This document shows, piece by piece, positions 49,856 through 59,346 of a stretch of DNA of 64,000 nt. The notes below the pieces were generated by a model. It was not told the DNA's origin. It made no database searches and saw only the letters and a program-made list of their open reading frames with translations. Within the stretch, counting starts at the first letter, position 1, and each line of letters starts with the position of its first letter. The stretch is from the NCBI RefSeq assembly GCF_018881975.1, contig NZ_JACVPJ010000005.1, forward strand, positions 85,311 to 149,310, read 5' to 3'. A program made the translations under genes and the position numbers. The DNA is from Polynucleobacter sp. JS-Safj-400b-B2. GTDB taxonomy: Bacteria; Pseudomonadota; Gammaproteobacteria; Burkholderiales; Burkholderiaceae.

Positions 49856-51040
49856 TTATTTAAGGAACTCTTGGGCTGCAAGGACTCCGCTGGCCTTGGG
49901 TTTGTAACCCATAGAACCCAGACTCATCTCTACCCCGCTAAGGGCGGCCATCAAGCTCAGTTCATTGCAATCGCCCAAATGGCCGATACGGAATGCCTTA
50001 CCTTTGATCTTGCCCAAACCAGTTCCCAAAGATAGGTTGAATTTCTCCAAAGCATGTTTACGCAACACATCCGCATCCATACCTTCTGGTGTCGCAATAC
50101 AAGTGAGTACAGGTGAGTAGCAATCTTTATCCTGACACTGAATCTCCAGACCCCATGCGTTGACCGCTTCGCGACAAGCCGCAGCTAAACGTTGGTGACG
50201 CGCAAAAATCGTATCCAATCCCTCGGCCATCATCATGTCCATCGCTTCATGCAATCCGTACATGAGATTGGTGCTCGGTGTAGTTGGCCAGTAACCTGTT
50301 TTATTGGATTCGAGAATTTCATCCCAAGCCCAATAGGCTTTTTGCAATTTGTTATTTTTACTGGCTTCAATTGCTCTTGGTGATAAGGCATTAAAGCCAA
50401 TACCTGGCGGCAACATCAAGCCTTTTTGTGAGCCAGAGATAGTGACATCAGCGCCCCACTTATCATGCTCATAGTCCGCTGAACCCAAGCCAGATACGCT
50501 GTCTACGAGCAATAAGGCTGGATGCTTTAAAGAATCAATCGCTTTACGAACTGCAGCAATATTGGAGGTCACGCCGGTCGAAGTTTCGTTATGCACAACG
50601 CAAACCGCTTTGATCTCATGACCAGTGTCTTTACGTAAACGCTCTTCAATCACGGATGCATCAACACCCCAACGCCAAGAGTCTTGTCCCGCTTTACCAA
50701 CTACTTCCACATCCAAACCAAGGCGCTTACCAAGGGCCCGCCACAAGTTAGCAAACTGACCAGTTTCATAGAACAGCACTTTGTCACCAGGATTAAGAAC
50801 GTTTACTAATGCGCCTTCCCAAGCACCCGTTCCAGAAGCTGAATAAATAATGACTGGTTGCTCAGTTTTGAAAATCTTTTGGATGCCATCTAATACCTTC
50901 AGACCAAATGCACCAAACTCTGGACCACGATGGTCAATCGTTTGATAGCTAATGGCACGCAGTACGCGTGGGGGAACAGGGCTTGGGCCAGGAATATGTA
51001 AAAAATGGCGTCCTGATGCGTGGTTATCAAGTTTCAACAT
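49856..51040 (-). CDS. Alanine/serine-glyoxylate aminotransferase family enzyme
   Basis: 394 residues from the ATG at 51040; a GTG at 51052 adds four residues. A fold-type I PLP enzyme. Conserved blocks are HIPGPSPVPPRVLRA, SASGTGAWEGALVN, the PLP aspartate in VDSVSGLGSADY and the lysine in SGSQKGLMLPPG. It transfers amino groups between alanine or serine and glyoxylate. It is divergent from the GntR gene across a gap with two near-identical operator candidates (51117 and 51210), which suggests joint control with the 2-hydroxyacid oxidase. Confidence 0.9.
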   Translation of the reverse strand: MLKLDNHASGRHFLHIPGPSPVPPRVLRAISYQTIDHRGPEFGAFGLKVLDGIQKIFKTEQPVIIYSASGTGAWEGALVNVLNPGDKVLFYETGQFANLWRALGKRLGLDVEVVGKAGQDSWRWGVDASVIEERLRKDTGHEIKAVCVVHNETSTGVTSNIAAVRKAIDSLKHPALLLVDSVSGLGSADYEHDKWGADVTISGSQKGLMLPPGIGFNALSPRAIEASKNNKLQKAYWAWDEILESNKTGYWPTTPSTNLMYGLHEAMDMMMAEGLDTIFARHQRLAAACREAVNAWGLEIQCQDKDCYSPVLTCIATPEGMDADVLRKHALEKFNLSLGTGLGKIKGKAFRIGHLGDCNELSLMAALSGVEMSLGSMGYKPKASGVLAAQEFLK

Positions 51041-51116
51041 GCTGTGTCTCACTTTTAAAGTGTTTATAGGTAGTTATTTCTGGCACTAGTGTATGCCAAA
51101 TTTTGGGAAATTTCCA

Positions 51117-51134
51117 TTTTGCATACAAATTATT
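51117..51134. promoter_or_regulatory. GntR operator candidate 1
   Basis: TTTTGCATACAAATTATT, matching the second site at 51210-51227 in 17 of 18 positions. The core TTGCATACAA is a near-palindrome of the TNGTATACNA type bound by FadR-subfamily GntR proteins. It lies about 77 bases before the aminotransferase start. Confidence 0.5.
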
Positions 51135-51209
51135 TTCAATGCTCACCAGAATAAAGCCTAATTTAAGCATTTAAAGGCTATATTTATGCTTTAAGATCGT
51201 TTATTCTTA

Positions 51210-51227
51210 TTTTGTATACAAATTATT
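51210..51227. promoter_or_regulatory. GntR operator candidate 2
   Basis: TTTTGTATACAAATTATT, with a perfect 12-bp palindrome TTTGTATACAAA (51211-51222). It lies 18 bases before the GntR start, which suits autorepression. Confidence 0.55.
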
Positions 51228-51245
51228 AAGGCCGGGGGTTGATCC

Positions 51246-51932
51246 ATGACAGTACTAGAACAGCCAAATTCACAAAATTTGCATGAAGCTACTTTCGAGA
51301 AGCTCAGATCCCTCTTGGTTGAAGGCAAGATTGCCCCAGGTAGCAAACTCAATGAACGCGAATTAGCCGAGAGTCTCAATGTCTCTCGCACCCCCATTCG
51401 TGAAGCGATTCGCCGGCTAGCTGCCGAAGGCTTAGTGGAATTAATCGCCAATCGTGGTGCCATCGCCGTACAACTCAGTCTTGAAGATGTTTTGAATACG
51501 TTTGATGTGATTGCAGATCTCGAGGGCTTCTCCGGAGAATTAGCAGCCAAGAATATTAATGATGCCACCCTCTCTGAATTAGAAGCCCTTCAATATGAAA
51601 TGATGGCTTCTTATGCGCGTCGTGATTTATCGAGCTATTACAAACTCAATTTACGCATTCATCATTTAATTAATCAGGCGGCAAACAATCCTGTTTTGTC
51701 TAAGCTATTTACTCAAGTCAATGCACGCATCGAAGCCTTGCGCTTTCGCTCCAATCAGGATGGCGTGAAATGGGAGAAGGCAGTTGAAGAACACCAAGAG
51801 ATGCTTGATGCCCTTAAGGCACGCGACAGTGTTCGTATGCGCAAAATTATGATCCAACACGTCAGAAATAAACGTGATGTAGTAGCTCAATTACTCCAAT
51901 CCGAATCCCCGTTAGAAACTGTCAAATCATGA
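51246..51932 (+). CDS. GntR-family regulator, FadR subfamily
   Basis: 228 residues: an N-terminal winged helix (LNERELAESLNVSRTPIREA) and an all-helical FCD ligand domain with three histidines that usually hold a metal (LNLRIHHLINQAANNPVL region). It overlaps the downstream oxidase gene by four bases (ATGA), so it should control that gene and itself. Ligands of such regulators are often 2-hydroxyacids such as lactate or glycolate. Two near-identical operator candidates precede it. Confidence 0.9.
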   Translation: MTVLEQPNSQNLHEATFEKLRSLLVEGKIAPGSKLNERELAESLNVSRTPIREAIRRLAAEGLVELIANRGAIAVQLSLEDVLNTFDVIADLEGFSGELAAKNINDATLSELEALQYEMMASYARRDLSSYYKLNLRIHHLINQAANNPVLSKLFTQVNARIEALRFRSNQDGVKWEKAVEEHQEMLDALKARDSVRMRKIMIQHVRNKRDVVAQLLQSESPLETVKS

Positions 51933-54900
51933 ATAAGCCTCTAGACCTTAAAGAACTCATGGTGGATCAGGTAGAGCTCGCTAAGCGCTTACGCCAAGAG
52001 ACTTCTGGCGATGTGATGACTGATAGCGCAAGTCGTGGGCGCTATGCGACTGATGCATCTATTTATCAAGCGATGCCAGTTGCGGTTTTTGTACCAAAGA
52101 CTGCGCAAGATATTGCTAGCGCTATACAGATTGCAGCAGAAATGGGTGTGCCAGTTCTACCGCGTGGAGGAGGCACTAGTCAATGCGGACAAACTACTGG
52201 TGCGGCTTTAGTCATTGATAACACCAAATACTTCAGAAATGTTTTAGACCTCAATCTGGACAAAGGCTATGTAGAAGTTGAGCCTGGCATTGTTCTAGAC
52301 CACCTCAACGGCTCACTAAAGCAATATGGTCTTTGGTATCCAGTTGATGTCTCTACTGCTGGGCAAGCGACTATTGGTGGCATGGCAGGCAACAACTCTT
52401 GTGGCAGCCGCTCGATTGCTTACGGCAATATGGTCCACAACGTTTTAGGTATTGATGCCTGGCTAGCAGACGGCAGAATTGCGAACTTTAGCGATTATGC
52501 AAGCAGTACTGGTGCGGCAAAGCAGTTGGGTGATTTTGTTAAAAACTTAGCTACGACTCTCCAACCAGAAATCGAGGCGCGCTTTCCGAAGGTTCTAAGG
52601 CGTGTAGCTGGTTATAACTTGGATATCTTTAATCCACAAAGTGAGTTGCCTTACACCCAAGATGGCAGCGTGAATCTTGCTCATCTATTGGTAGGTAGCG
52701 AAGGCACCCTTGGGTACTTTAAGTCACTCAAGCTTAAGCTAGCGCCTTTGCCACAACACAAAGTATTAGGCATTGTGAACTTCGCTAGTTTCTACAAAGC
52801 AATGGATAGCGCACAGCATATTGTGAAGCTTGGCCCTACCGCTGTTGAGTTAGTTGATCGCACCATGATTGATCTAGCGCGTAGCAATCCCAGCTTTAAG
52901 AAAACTATTGAAACTGCCTTAATTGATCACACAACGCAGACTCCAGAAGCCATCTTATTAGTAGAATTTTCTGGTGAGTCTCATGCACCATTGCTTGAGA
53001 AGCTCAAAGCCTTACAAGAGCTTATGAGTGATTTAGGTTTACCGGGCTCAGTAGTGCCCATGCCTGATGCATCCTTACAGAAGAACTTGTGGGAAGTGCG
53101 TAAAGCAGGCCTGAATATCATGATGAGCCTTAAAGGTGATGGCAAGCCAGTGAGTTTTATTGAAGACTGCGCGGTTCCTCTAGAGAGTTTGGCTGATTAC
53201 ACCCAGGCCCTCACTGATGTCTTTTCTAAATATGGATCACGTGGCACTTGGTATGCCCATGCTTCTGTAGGAACACTGCATGTGCGCCCTATTTTGGATA
53301 TGCGCAGAGATGGCGCCCAAAAGATGCGTGCCGTTGCTGAAGAAGCTTCTGCCTTAGTACGCAAATACAAAGGCGCTTATAGCGGTGAGCATGGCGATGG
53401 CCTTTGCCGTGGTGAATGGATCTCTTGGCAGTTTGGTCCAAAGATTACAGAAGCCCTTGCTGAAATTAAACATGCATTTGATCCAAAGGGATTATTTAAT
53501 CCTGGCAAGATCATTGATCCACCAAAGATGGATGACGCAAGTAACTTCAGGTTTACACCAAGCTATAAAGTTATTCCATTACAGCCTGCATTAGATTGGT
53601 CTGCTTGGAACGTGCAGAACGATCCTGTCACAGAGGCAACCACTGCACCCGGCACCGGTGGTGATCCCGCTATGGGGTTAGCTAAAGCAGTAGAGATGTG
53701 CAATAACAATGGCCACTGCCGGAAGTTTGATGCTGAAGTAATGTGCCCTAGCTATCGCGTGACACGTGATGAGAAGCACCTTACCCGCGGCAGAGCAAAT
53801 ACTTTGCGCCTGGCGCTTTCGAATCAACTCGATCTAAAAAGTGGAACATCGCCCGAATCTTCTCCATTAGCAAGCGACGCCATTAAGGACGTCATGGAGC
53901 TGTGTGTGAGCTGCAAGGCCTGCCGTCGCGAGTGCCCCACTGGTGTGGATATGGCGAAGATGAAGATTGAGTTCTTATCTGCTTACAAGAAGCGAGTTGG
54001 TCACTCCTTACGAGATTTGGCGGTTGCCTATTTACCTAAATATGCCTACACCATTAGCGGCATTCCATTCTTGCCGACCTTATTAAACTTACGCAATCAC
54101 ATTAAACCCATTGCAACACTACAAGAGTGGGTCATGGGAATTTCTGCACAAAGAAGCCTACCGATCTGGAAGAGCAAGACTTTCTGGAACCAGCAGGGGG
54201 CAAATTCTTATCAATACACGCCAGAGCAACTGGCTAGCAATACCGATGGCAAAGGTGTTGTTCTATTAGCTGATACCTTTAATGCTTATTTCGAAGATGA
54301 AAACCTACAAGCAGCATTGAAAGTACTCAATGCTGCAGGCTATCGAGTGCATATTCCGCACAAGAGTCAAGCAAACAAAATAAACCAAGCCAATACCAAT
54401 GAAAACGGCTGTTCCAAAGAGTTTTGCTGTGGCAGAACTTATTTGGCTGCGGGCATGGTTGATAAAGCTAAAGAAACGCTTGGTGAGTTGGTTGATCACC
54501 TCGCGCCCTATGCTGATAAAAACATTCCGATTATTGGTTTAGAGCCTTCATGCTTATTTACCCTGAAGGATGAAGCCTTAGTAATGGGCTTTGGCGATCG
54601 CGCTGTGACTGTTTCTAAGCAAGCGCAATTACTAGAAGAGTTCTTGGCTGGTGAAGTAAGAGCAGGCAAGCTCAAATTGAACCTGAAGGCAGCTGATAAG
54701 TCAGTGTTATTTCATGGTCACTGTCATCAGAAAGCATTTGCCGCAGTAACTCCGGCAATGGAATTACTCAAACTCATTCCCAATGCAGAGCCTAAGCTGA
54801 TTGAATCATCTTGCTGCGGTATGGCTGGTAGCTTTGGTTATGAGGCGGAGCATATTGAAGTGTCTAAGGAAATGGCAGAAGCCAGTCTATTGCCGAGTAT

Positions 54901-55024
54901 TCGAAAGTCACCGAATAGTTGGGTGGTAGCAGATGGTACGAGCTGTCGCCATCAAATTGCCGATGGCACTCAACGAGAAGCTGTGCATATCGCCAGAATT
55001 TTGGCAGCACATCTCTCAGCTTAA
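51929..55024 (+). CDS. FAD-linked 2-hydroxyacid dehydrogenase fused to an iron-sulfur domain (YdiJ/D-2-hydroxyglutarate type)
   Basis: 1031 residues. The first half is an FAD-binding PCMH-type domain (VLPRGGGTSQCGQTTGAALV, ATIGGMAGNNSCGSRSIAYG) with an FAD-oxidase C-terminal domain. The second half carries 4Fe-4S clusters: NNNGHCRKFDAEVMCPSYRV and MELCVSCKACRRECPTG (near residue 658), then CCG-type cysteine motifs (GLEPSCLF, FHGHCHQKAF, SSCCGMAG). It looks like the GlcD and GlcF subunits of glycolate oxidase joined in one chain. E. coli YdiJ, a D-2-hydroxyglutarate dehydrogenase, has the same layout and length. D-lactate or glycolate are other possible substrates; the GlcG-like gene and aminotransferase nearby favour glycolate or glyoxylate. 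Confidence 0.9.
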   Translation: MNKPLDLKELMVDQVELAKRLRQETSGDVMTDSASRGRYATDASIYQAMPVAVFVPKTAQDIASAIQIAAEMGVPVLPRGGGTSQCGQTTGAALVIDNTKYFRNVLDLNLDKGYVEVEPGIVLDHLNGSLKQYGLWYPVDVSTAGQATIGGMAGNNSCGSRSIAYGNMVHNVLGIDAWLADGRIANFSDYASSTGAAKQLGDFVKNLATTLQPEIEARFPKVLRRVAGYNLDIFNPQSELPYTQDGSVNLAHLLVGSEGTLGYFKSLKLKLAPLPQHKVLGIVNFASFYKAMDSAQHIVKLGPTAVELVDRTMIDLARSNPSFKKTIETALIDHTTQTPEAILLVEFSGESHAPLLEKLKALQELMSDLGLPGSVVPMPDASLQKNLWEVRKAGLNIMMSLKGDGKPVSFIEDCAVPLESLADYTQALTDVFSKYGSRGTWYAHASVGTLHVRPILDMRRDGAQKMRAVAEEASALVRKYKGAYSGEHGDGLCRGEWISWQFGPKITEALAEIKHAFDPKGLFNPGKIIDPPKMDDASNFRFTPSYKVIPLQPALDWSAWNVQNDPVTEATTAPGTGGDPAMGLAKAVEMCNNNGHCRKFDAEVMCPSYRVTRDEKHLTRGRANTLRLALSNQLDLKSGTSPESSPLASDAIKDVMELCVSCKACRRECPTGVDMAKMKIEFLSAYKKRVGHSLRDLAVAYLPKYAYTISGIPFLPTLLNLRNHIKPIATLQEWVMGISAQRSLPIWKSKTFWNQQGANSYQYTPEQLASNTDGKGVVLLADTFNAYFEDENLQAALKVLNAAGYRVHIPHKSQANKINQANTNENGCSKEFCCGRTYLAAGMVDKAKETLGELVDHLAPYADKNIPIIGLEPSCLFTLKDEALVMGFGDRAVTVSKQAQLLEEFLAGEVRAGKLKLNLKAADKSVLFHGHCHQKAFAAVTPAMELLKLIPNAEPKLIESSCCGMAGSFGYEAEHIEVSKEMAEASLLPSIRKSPNSWVVADGTSCRHQIADGTQREAVHIARILAAHLSA

Positions 55025-55036
55025 AGAATTAGCCTA

Positions 55037-55396
55037 TTAACGAATCACGCCGTAACTCACCATCAACAAGGTTCCAGTCAATAAGGCTGGAACCAAGCGG
55101 CGAGTTGGCTTTGAGATCATCACGCCAATTGCTAAGGCGCAGATCAGAATGCGGATCCACAAAGGCACTGTAGCCATCAAGCCTAAAGGCATCACAATCA
55201 AGCGCACTGTTAAAGCAGCAACCATTGCATAGGTCACAGCAGCTAACCAGCGGAAGACTTCGCTATCCTGGTTGATGCTTTGCGATAGCAATACGCCAAT
55301 CGCGCGACAAAAGTATGTACCAACACATGCGCCCACCAAGGCGATCCACAAGCCCCAGCCTGAAAGCGCGTTAGCCATAGAATCTATAGCACTCAT
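55037..55396 (-). CDS. azlD: Branched-chain amino acid exporter small subunit (AzlD)
   Basis: 119 residues with three or four membrane helices. AzlD pairs with AzlC to export branched-chain amino acids. It overlaps azlC by four bases (GTGA-type overlap) and ends 12 bases from the convergent oxidase gene. The start ATG at 55396 and the length fit the family. Confidence 0.88.
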   Translation of the reverse strand: MSAIDSMANALSGWGLWIALVGACVGTYFCRAIGVLLSQSINQDSEVFRWLAAVTYAMVAALTVRLIVMPLGLMATVPLWIRILICALAIGVMISKPTRRLVPALLTGTLLMVSYGVIR

Positions 55397-56178
55397 CCAA
55401 CCACTCCAGATTTCTTGCGTAAGAACTTGCGATCAATAAAGTAAGCCAGAGTACCTGCGACCAAGCCAGAAGTTAACAAACTGGTATCGCGATCGAGCAC
55501 AAAGAAGATTGGTCCAAAGATGCAGCCTAAGAAAATCGCAATGCGATTAATCCAGGGCTTCACTTCAGTGAAAGTCAGCAAAAAGAACAGTGGGTTAATA
55601 AAGACAAGGCCTAGAGTCACAGCGGGAGGCACCATGCCAGCCAAGTAAAAGCCTAAGATGGTTCCCGGAATAGAGATTAGCCAACATAGTAATCCCAAGC
55701 CAACAAAATAACTGAGGCGATGCTTCACTTCAATCGCATGAAACTCGCGCATGGAGATAGCCCATGCTGTCATTGCCAGCAAATGCACGGAAGCATACAA
55801 ACTGCGATTACGATCTTTTTGATGAAACTGTGGAAAGAGCGTCACTGTCATGGTGATAAAGCGCGTTGATGTGAGCGTGACTGCTAATGCGATTGCAACA
55901 ACAGATGATCCTGTAATCGCCATCTCGAGCAAGACAACCTGCCCCGGTAACGCAAACATGAAGAATGAAGTAAAGGTGGTGAACCAAACATCAAAGCCAT
56001 TGGTTTTACCCATGGCACCAAAGCCCACCATGCCAGCAAAGAGCACCATTGCAGGAGCACCTGCCGCATCCCGAATACCAGACCAAAAGGCATCACCTGG
56101 ATTTTTAAAGCGTTGCGCCGTAGACTCCTCTAGCGCGATTTCGCTAGGATCAATATAGGGCTGGTCTGCAGATGACAT
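55393..56178 (-). CDS. azlC: Branched-chain amino acid exporter large subunit (AzlC)
   Basis: 261 residues with about seven or eight membrane helices. The block FWSGIRDAAGAPAMVLFAGMVGFG and LPGQVVLLEMAITGSS match AzlC. With AzlD it exports leucine, isoleucine and valine or analogues. Two-subunit exporters of this family are sometimes assigned other amino acids. Confidence 0.88.
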   Translation of the reverse strand: MSSADQPYIDPSEIALEESTAQRFKNPGDAFWSGIRDAAGAPAMVLFAGMVGFGAMGKTNGFDVWFTTFTSFFMFALPGQVVLLEMAITGSSVVAIALAVTLTSTRFITMTVTLFPQFHQKDRNRSLYASVHLLAMTAWAISMREFHAIEVKHRLSYFVGLGLLCWLISIPGTILGFYLAGMVPPAVTLGLVFINPLFFLLTFTEVKPWINRIAIFLGCIFGPIFFVLDRDTSLLTSGLVAGTLAYFIDRKFLRKKSGVVG

Positions 56179-56204
56179 AGATTAATTGTAAGCCTAGTCA
56201 CTTT

Positions 56205-57308
56205 TTAAGCCTTGCATTCGCCTAGGGCCCATTCAATATGCTCGGCCACCAAAGCATTAGCATCTACGAGGGCCGTATTTAAAGCCGAGCGTATTGCTGA
56301 CTTATCGGTATCTGCTACAGCAGAGTTTGCCAGCGCATTACCCATTGCTACCGCTAAATTACGACGCCAGCGGCTATAACCAATTCTGCGAATAGCGCTG
56401 CCTTCATGGCGTTGCTCAAACTCCGCTTCAGTCCAAGACCATAAATGCAACAGACTTGCATGCCCCAAGCCATGACGTCTTGCAAAGTCTGGTAGCTCAG
56501 TGCGCTTAGCAAACTTATTCCAAGGGCAAATGAGCTGGCAGTCATCACAACCGTATACGCGGTTGCCCATGGCTTTTCTGAACTCCTCTGGGATGGAGTC
56601 AGGATTCTCAATCGTAAGATAAGAAATACATCTTCTAGCATCTAATTGATATGGCGCAGTAATGGCTTGCGTTGGACACACATCAATGCAAGATGTACAA
56701 GTTCCGCAATGCTCTTCAATCTCTTGATCTAATGGAAGCGGAACGTCAACCAAGATCTCGCCCAAGAAAAACGTGGAGCCAGATTCTCGATTGAGTAAAA
56801 GCGTATGTTTGCCACGCCAACCTAATCCCGCTTTGCGCGCTAGCTCTACTTCCATTAATGGAGCTGAATCGGTAAATACGCGATAGCCTAATTTACCAAT
56901 ACGTTCTTCGATGAGTTGGGCAAATTCTTGCAAGCGATTACGAAGTACTTTGTGATAGTCGCGCCCCCTGGCATACATTGATACCACTGCTTGAGTAGGA
57001 TCCTTTAGTCTTTGCCACTCAGTATCAAAATCAGTTTCGGGTGGGAGGTAATTCATGGATACACAAATCACGCGCACGGTCCCGGGAACCAAGAGTTCGG
57101 GATTAGAGCGTAAATCAGCGTGGCGCTGCATGTATTCCATTTGGCCGTGACGACCCTGCTCAAGCCATTCTTTTAGGCGATCAGTCGCAGATCCTAAATG
57201 GGTGTCAGTAATCCGCAATCCATCAAACCCAAGCTTAGTCGCTTGGGCATTGAGCCAATCACGCAGATTGGACTCATCTAAGGATTGAGGGCTAGTAGAT
57301 AAAAGCAT
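56205..57308 (-). CDS. queG: Epoxyqueuosine reductase
   Basis: 367 residues. It makes queuosine from epoxyqueuosine in tRNA, using cobalamin and two 4Fe-4S clusters (CGTCTSCIDVCPTQAI and CDDCQLICPWNKF). The N-terminal part has ARGRDYHKVLR, a cobalamin-contact block. It depends on B12, which fits the cobalamin uptake gene at 14825. It is divergent from tsaE with a 43-base gap, a common neighbour in proteobacteria. Confidence 0.95.
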   Translation of the reverse strand: MLLSTSPQSLDESNLRDWLNAQATKLGFDGLRITDTHLGSATDRLKEWLEQGRHGQMEYMQRHADLRSNPELLVPGTVRVICVSMNYLPPETDFDTEWQRLKDPTQAVVSMYARGRDYHKVLRNRLQEFAQLIEERIGKLGYRVFTDSAPLMEVELARKAGLGWRGKHTLLLNRESGSTFFLGEILVDVPLPLDQEIEEHCGTCTSCIDVCPTQAITAPYQLDARRCISYLTIENPDSIPEEFRKAMGNRVYGCDDCQLICPWNKFAKRTELPDFARRHGLGHASLLHLWSWTEAEFEQRHEGSAIRRIGYSRWRRNLAVAMGNALANSAVADTDKSAIRSALNTALVDANALVAEHIEWALGECKA

Positions 57309-57351
57309 ATGGAATACAGAATGTAGCGCAAATATTGAATAAACTAGGGGA

Positions 57352-57894
57352 ATGGCTCAAACACCGGCAACGACAACGAAGGCAATCCCTCTTACAGCAA
57401 TAGAACTCTATTGTAGGCAGGAAGCCGATACCGCCTCTCTTGCTAAGCATCTAGCAGCCAGTTTTGAGCACTTTCTGACTAAGCAGCCAGATTCACACTT
57501 AAATATCTCCTTAGAGGGCGATCTTGGCGCCGGCAAAACTACTTTTGCCAGATACCTCATTCAGGCACTGGGTCATGACGGCAAGGTAAAGAGTCCTACC
57601 TATACTTTGTGCGAGCCTTACCCACTGCAATTAAAAGAGCAAGCAGTCACTATTCACCACTTTGATTTATATCGCATGCGTGATCCCCTAGAATGGCAAG
57701 AAGCAGGATTTGCAGAGCATTTTGATGTTCCTGGTATTTGCTTAATCGAGTGGCCAGAAAAAGCTGAGGGCACTCTACCCGCTTTTGATATTCAGATTCA
57801 GCTATCTGCTGGTACGGATGAGAATGAGCGCACTATTAAGATCAACAGCTTGAGTTCATCTGGAACTAGTGCATTGCAAGAGATTAAGCCCTAG
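57352..57894 (+). CDS. tsaE: tRNA threonylcarbamoyladenosine biosynthesis ATPase TsaE
   Basis: 180 residues. It supports the TsaB-TsaD complex that makes t6A in tRNA. Walker A is GDLGAGKTTFARYL, followed by VKSPTYTL, HFDLYRM, LIEWPEKAE. It lies next to amiC by 6 bases, the standard tsaE-amiC pair. The N-terminus has some 40 extra residues beyond the short forms. Confidence 0.95.
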   Translation: MAQTPATTTKAIPLTAIELYCRQEADTASLAKHLAASFEHFLTKQPDSHLNISLEGDLGAGKTTFARYLIQALGHDGKVKSPTYTLCEPYPLQLKEQAVTIHHFDLYRMRDPLEWQEAGFAEHFDVPGICLIEWPEKAEGTLPAFDIQIQLSAGTDENERTIKINSLSSSGTSALQEIKP

Positions 57895-57900
57895 CAATAC

Positions 57901-59259
57901 ATGAGCACTAAAAAGATCAAACCAAAGATCAACCTCTCGAAAAGACTAACACTCAAGACTTCAGCGAAGTTCTTAAGCTTTGCACTCTTGCTGACAGAGC
58001 TCGATATTGCCTGGGGTGCCAAGATATTAGGTGTACGCGTCTGGCCATCTGAGGACTACACCCGCGTCACTTTGGAATCTGACACACCACTACCGATTAC
58101 ACAGCAGATTTTGACGAACCCAGATCGCTTGGTGGTTGATGTGCAAGGCTTGGAATTAAATCCGACCCTCAAAGATTTAGTAACCAAGGTCAAGCCAAAC
58201 GATCCGTATATCTCACAAGTTCGGGTTGGGCAATTTCAGCCAGGCATTGTGCGTTTAGTGTTTGACTTAAAAGAACCGATCAAGCCACAACTGTTTACCC
58301 TAGAGCCGGTTGGTGAGTACAACTACCGCATGGTATTTGACTTGTACCCCACTACCCCACCAGATCCTTTGATGGCTTTAGTGAGAAGTAGCGCCAAGAA
58401 AGAAAGCGCCCTGGAAAAATCTAATGAGGAAGTGGACCTGATTGCGCAGTTCGCTACCAAGAAAGAAAAGGAGCTTGCTAAGACTCCAGCCGCTCCAGTT
58501 GCACAAGCTATTCCGGATCCAAAGGAATTACCAGCGCCCGCTAAATACAAGCGCTTGATCACCATTGCGATTGATCCAGGCCATGGCGGCGAAGATCCTG
58601 GCGCTATTGGCGCTGCGGGCTCAAGAGAAAAGAATGTCGTACTCGCTATTGCCAAGAGGCTCAAAGATAAGATTGAAGGCGAAGCGTATATGCGCCCTTT
58701 CTTAACCAGAGATGGTGATTACTTTGTACCACTCCATGTCAGAGTACAAAAAGCACGTCGTGTAGAAGCTGATTTATTTGTATCTATTCATGCGGATGCT
58801 TTTATTGAAAGAAATGCTAAAGGTGCATCAGTATTTGCACTCTCTCAAATGGGGGCAAGTAGTACTGCTGCACGCTGGATGGCCAATAAAGAAAATGCTT
58901 CTGACCTGATTGGCGGCATCAATATCAAGACGCAAGATAGGCAGGTTGCTAACTTGCTATTAGATATGTCGACTACTGCCCAGATTAAAGATTCCCTGCA
59001 GGTGGGCAACTCCATCTTGAAGCAAATCGGTGGATTTGCACCCCTACATAAAGCCAAGGTAGAGCAAGCCAGCTTTGCTGTTTTAAAGGCCCCAGACATC
59101 CCTTCAATCCTTGTAGAGACCGCTTTTATTAGCAACCCACAGGAAGAGGCTAGGTTGAATGATGACGGCTACCAAGATCGGATTGCAGAGGCTATTTTGA
59201 GAGGAATTAAGGACTATTTTTCCAAAAATCCACCGGTTGCCAGACGGATAAATTCATAA
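57901..59259 (+). CDS. amiC: N-acetylmuramoyl-L-alanine amidase (AmiC type)
   Basis: 452 residues with a signal peptide (RLTLKTSAKFLSFALLLTEL, cut near AWGAK), an AMIN domain at about residues 38-150 for septal targeting, a linker rich in Ala, Pro and Lys, and the zinc amidase domain from about 215. The amidase blocks are AIDPGHGGEDPGAIG, SIHADAF and LVETAFISN with the catalytic glutamate. It cleaves septal peptidoglycan in the periplasm. The longer linker and the AMIN domain match AmiC or AmiB. Confidence 0.94.
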   Translation: MSTKKIKPKINLSKRLTLKTSAKFLSFALLLTELDIAWGAKILGVRVWPSEDYTRVTLESDTPLPITQQILTNPDRLVVDVQGLELNPTLKDLVTKVKPNDPYISQVRVGQFQPGIVRLVFDLKEPIKPQLFTLEPVGEYNYRMVFDLYPTTPPDPLMALVRSSAKKESALEKSNEEVDLIAQFATKKEKELAKTPAAPVAQAIPDPKELPAPAKYKRLITIAIDPGHGGEDPGAIGAAGSREKNVVLAIAKRLKDKIEGEAYMRPFLTRDGDYFVPLHVRVQKARRVEADLFVSIHADAFIERNAKGASVFALSQMGASSTAARWMANKENASDLIGGINIKTQDRQVANLLLDMSTTAQIKDSLQVGNSILKQIGGFAPLHKAKVEQASFAVLKAPDIPSILVETAFISNPQEEARLNDDGYQDRIAEAILRGIKDYFSKNPPVARRINS

Positions 59260-59324
59260 GCCACTTGTAACTACAAGGGCTGAGAGGCAGACCCCACAAA
59301 CCCAGGGAAGACCTACAAACTTCT

Positions 59325-59333
59325 TGCTATAAT
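59325..59333 (+). promoter_or_regulatory. Extended -10 promoter of tRNA-Lys
   Basis: TGCTATAAT is a perfect extended -10 with a full TATAAT at 59328-59333, and puts the transcript start about 5-8 bases before the mature tRNA. No good -35 is visible, which an extended -10 can offset. Confidence 0.6.
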
Positions 59334-59346
59334 TTATGGCTTAACT

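Noticed and set aside
51191..51568. 125-codon frame antisense to the GntR gene
   Set aside because: A mirror of GntR coding on the other strand, without family evidence.
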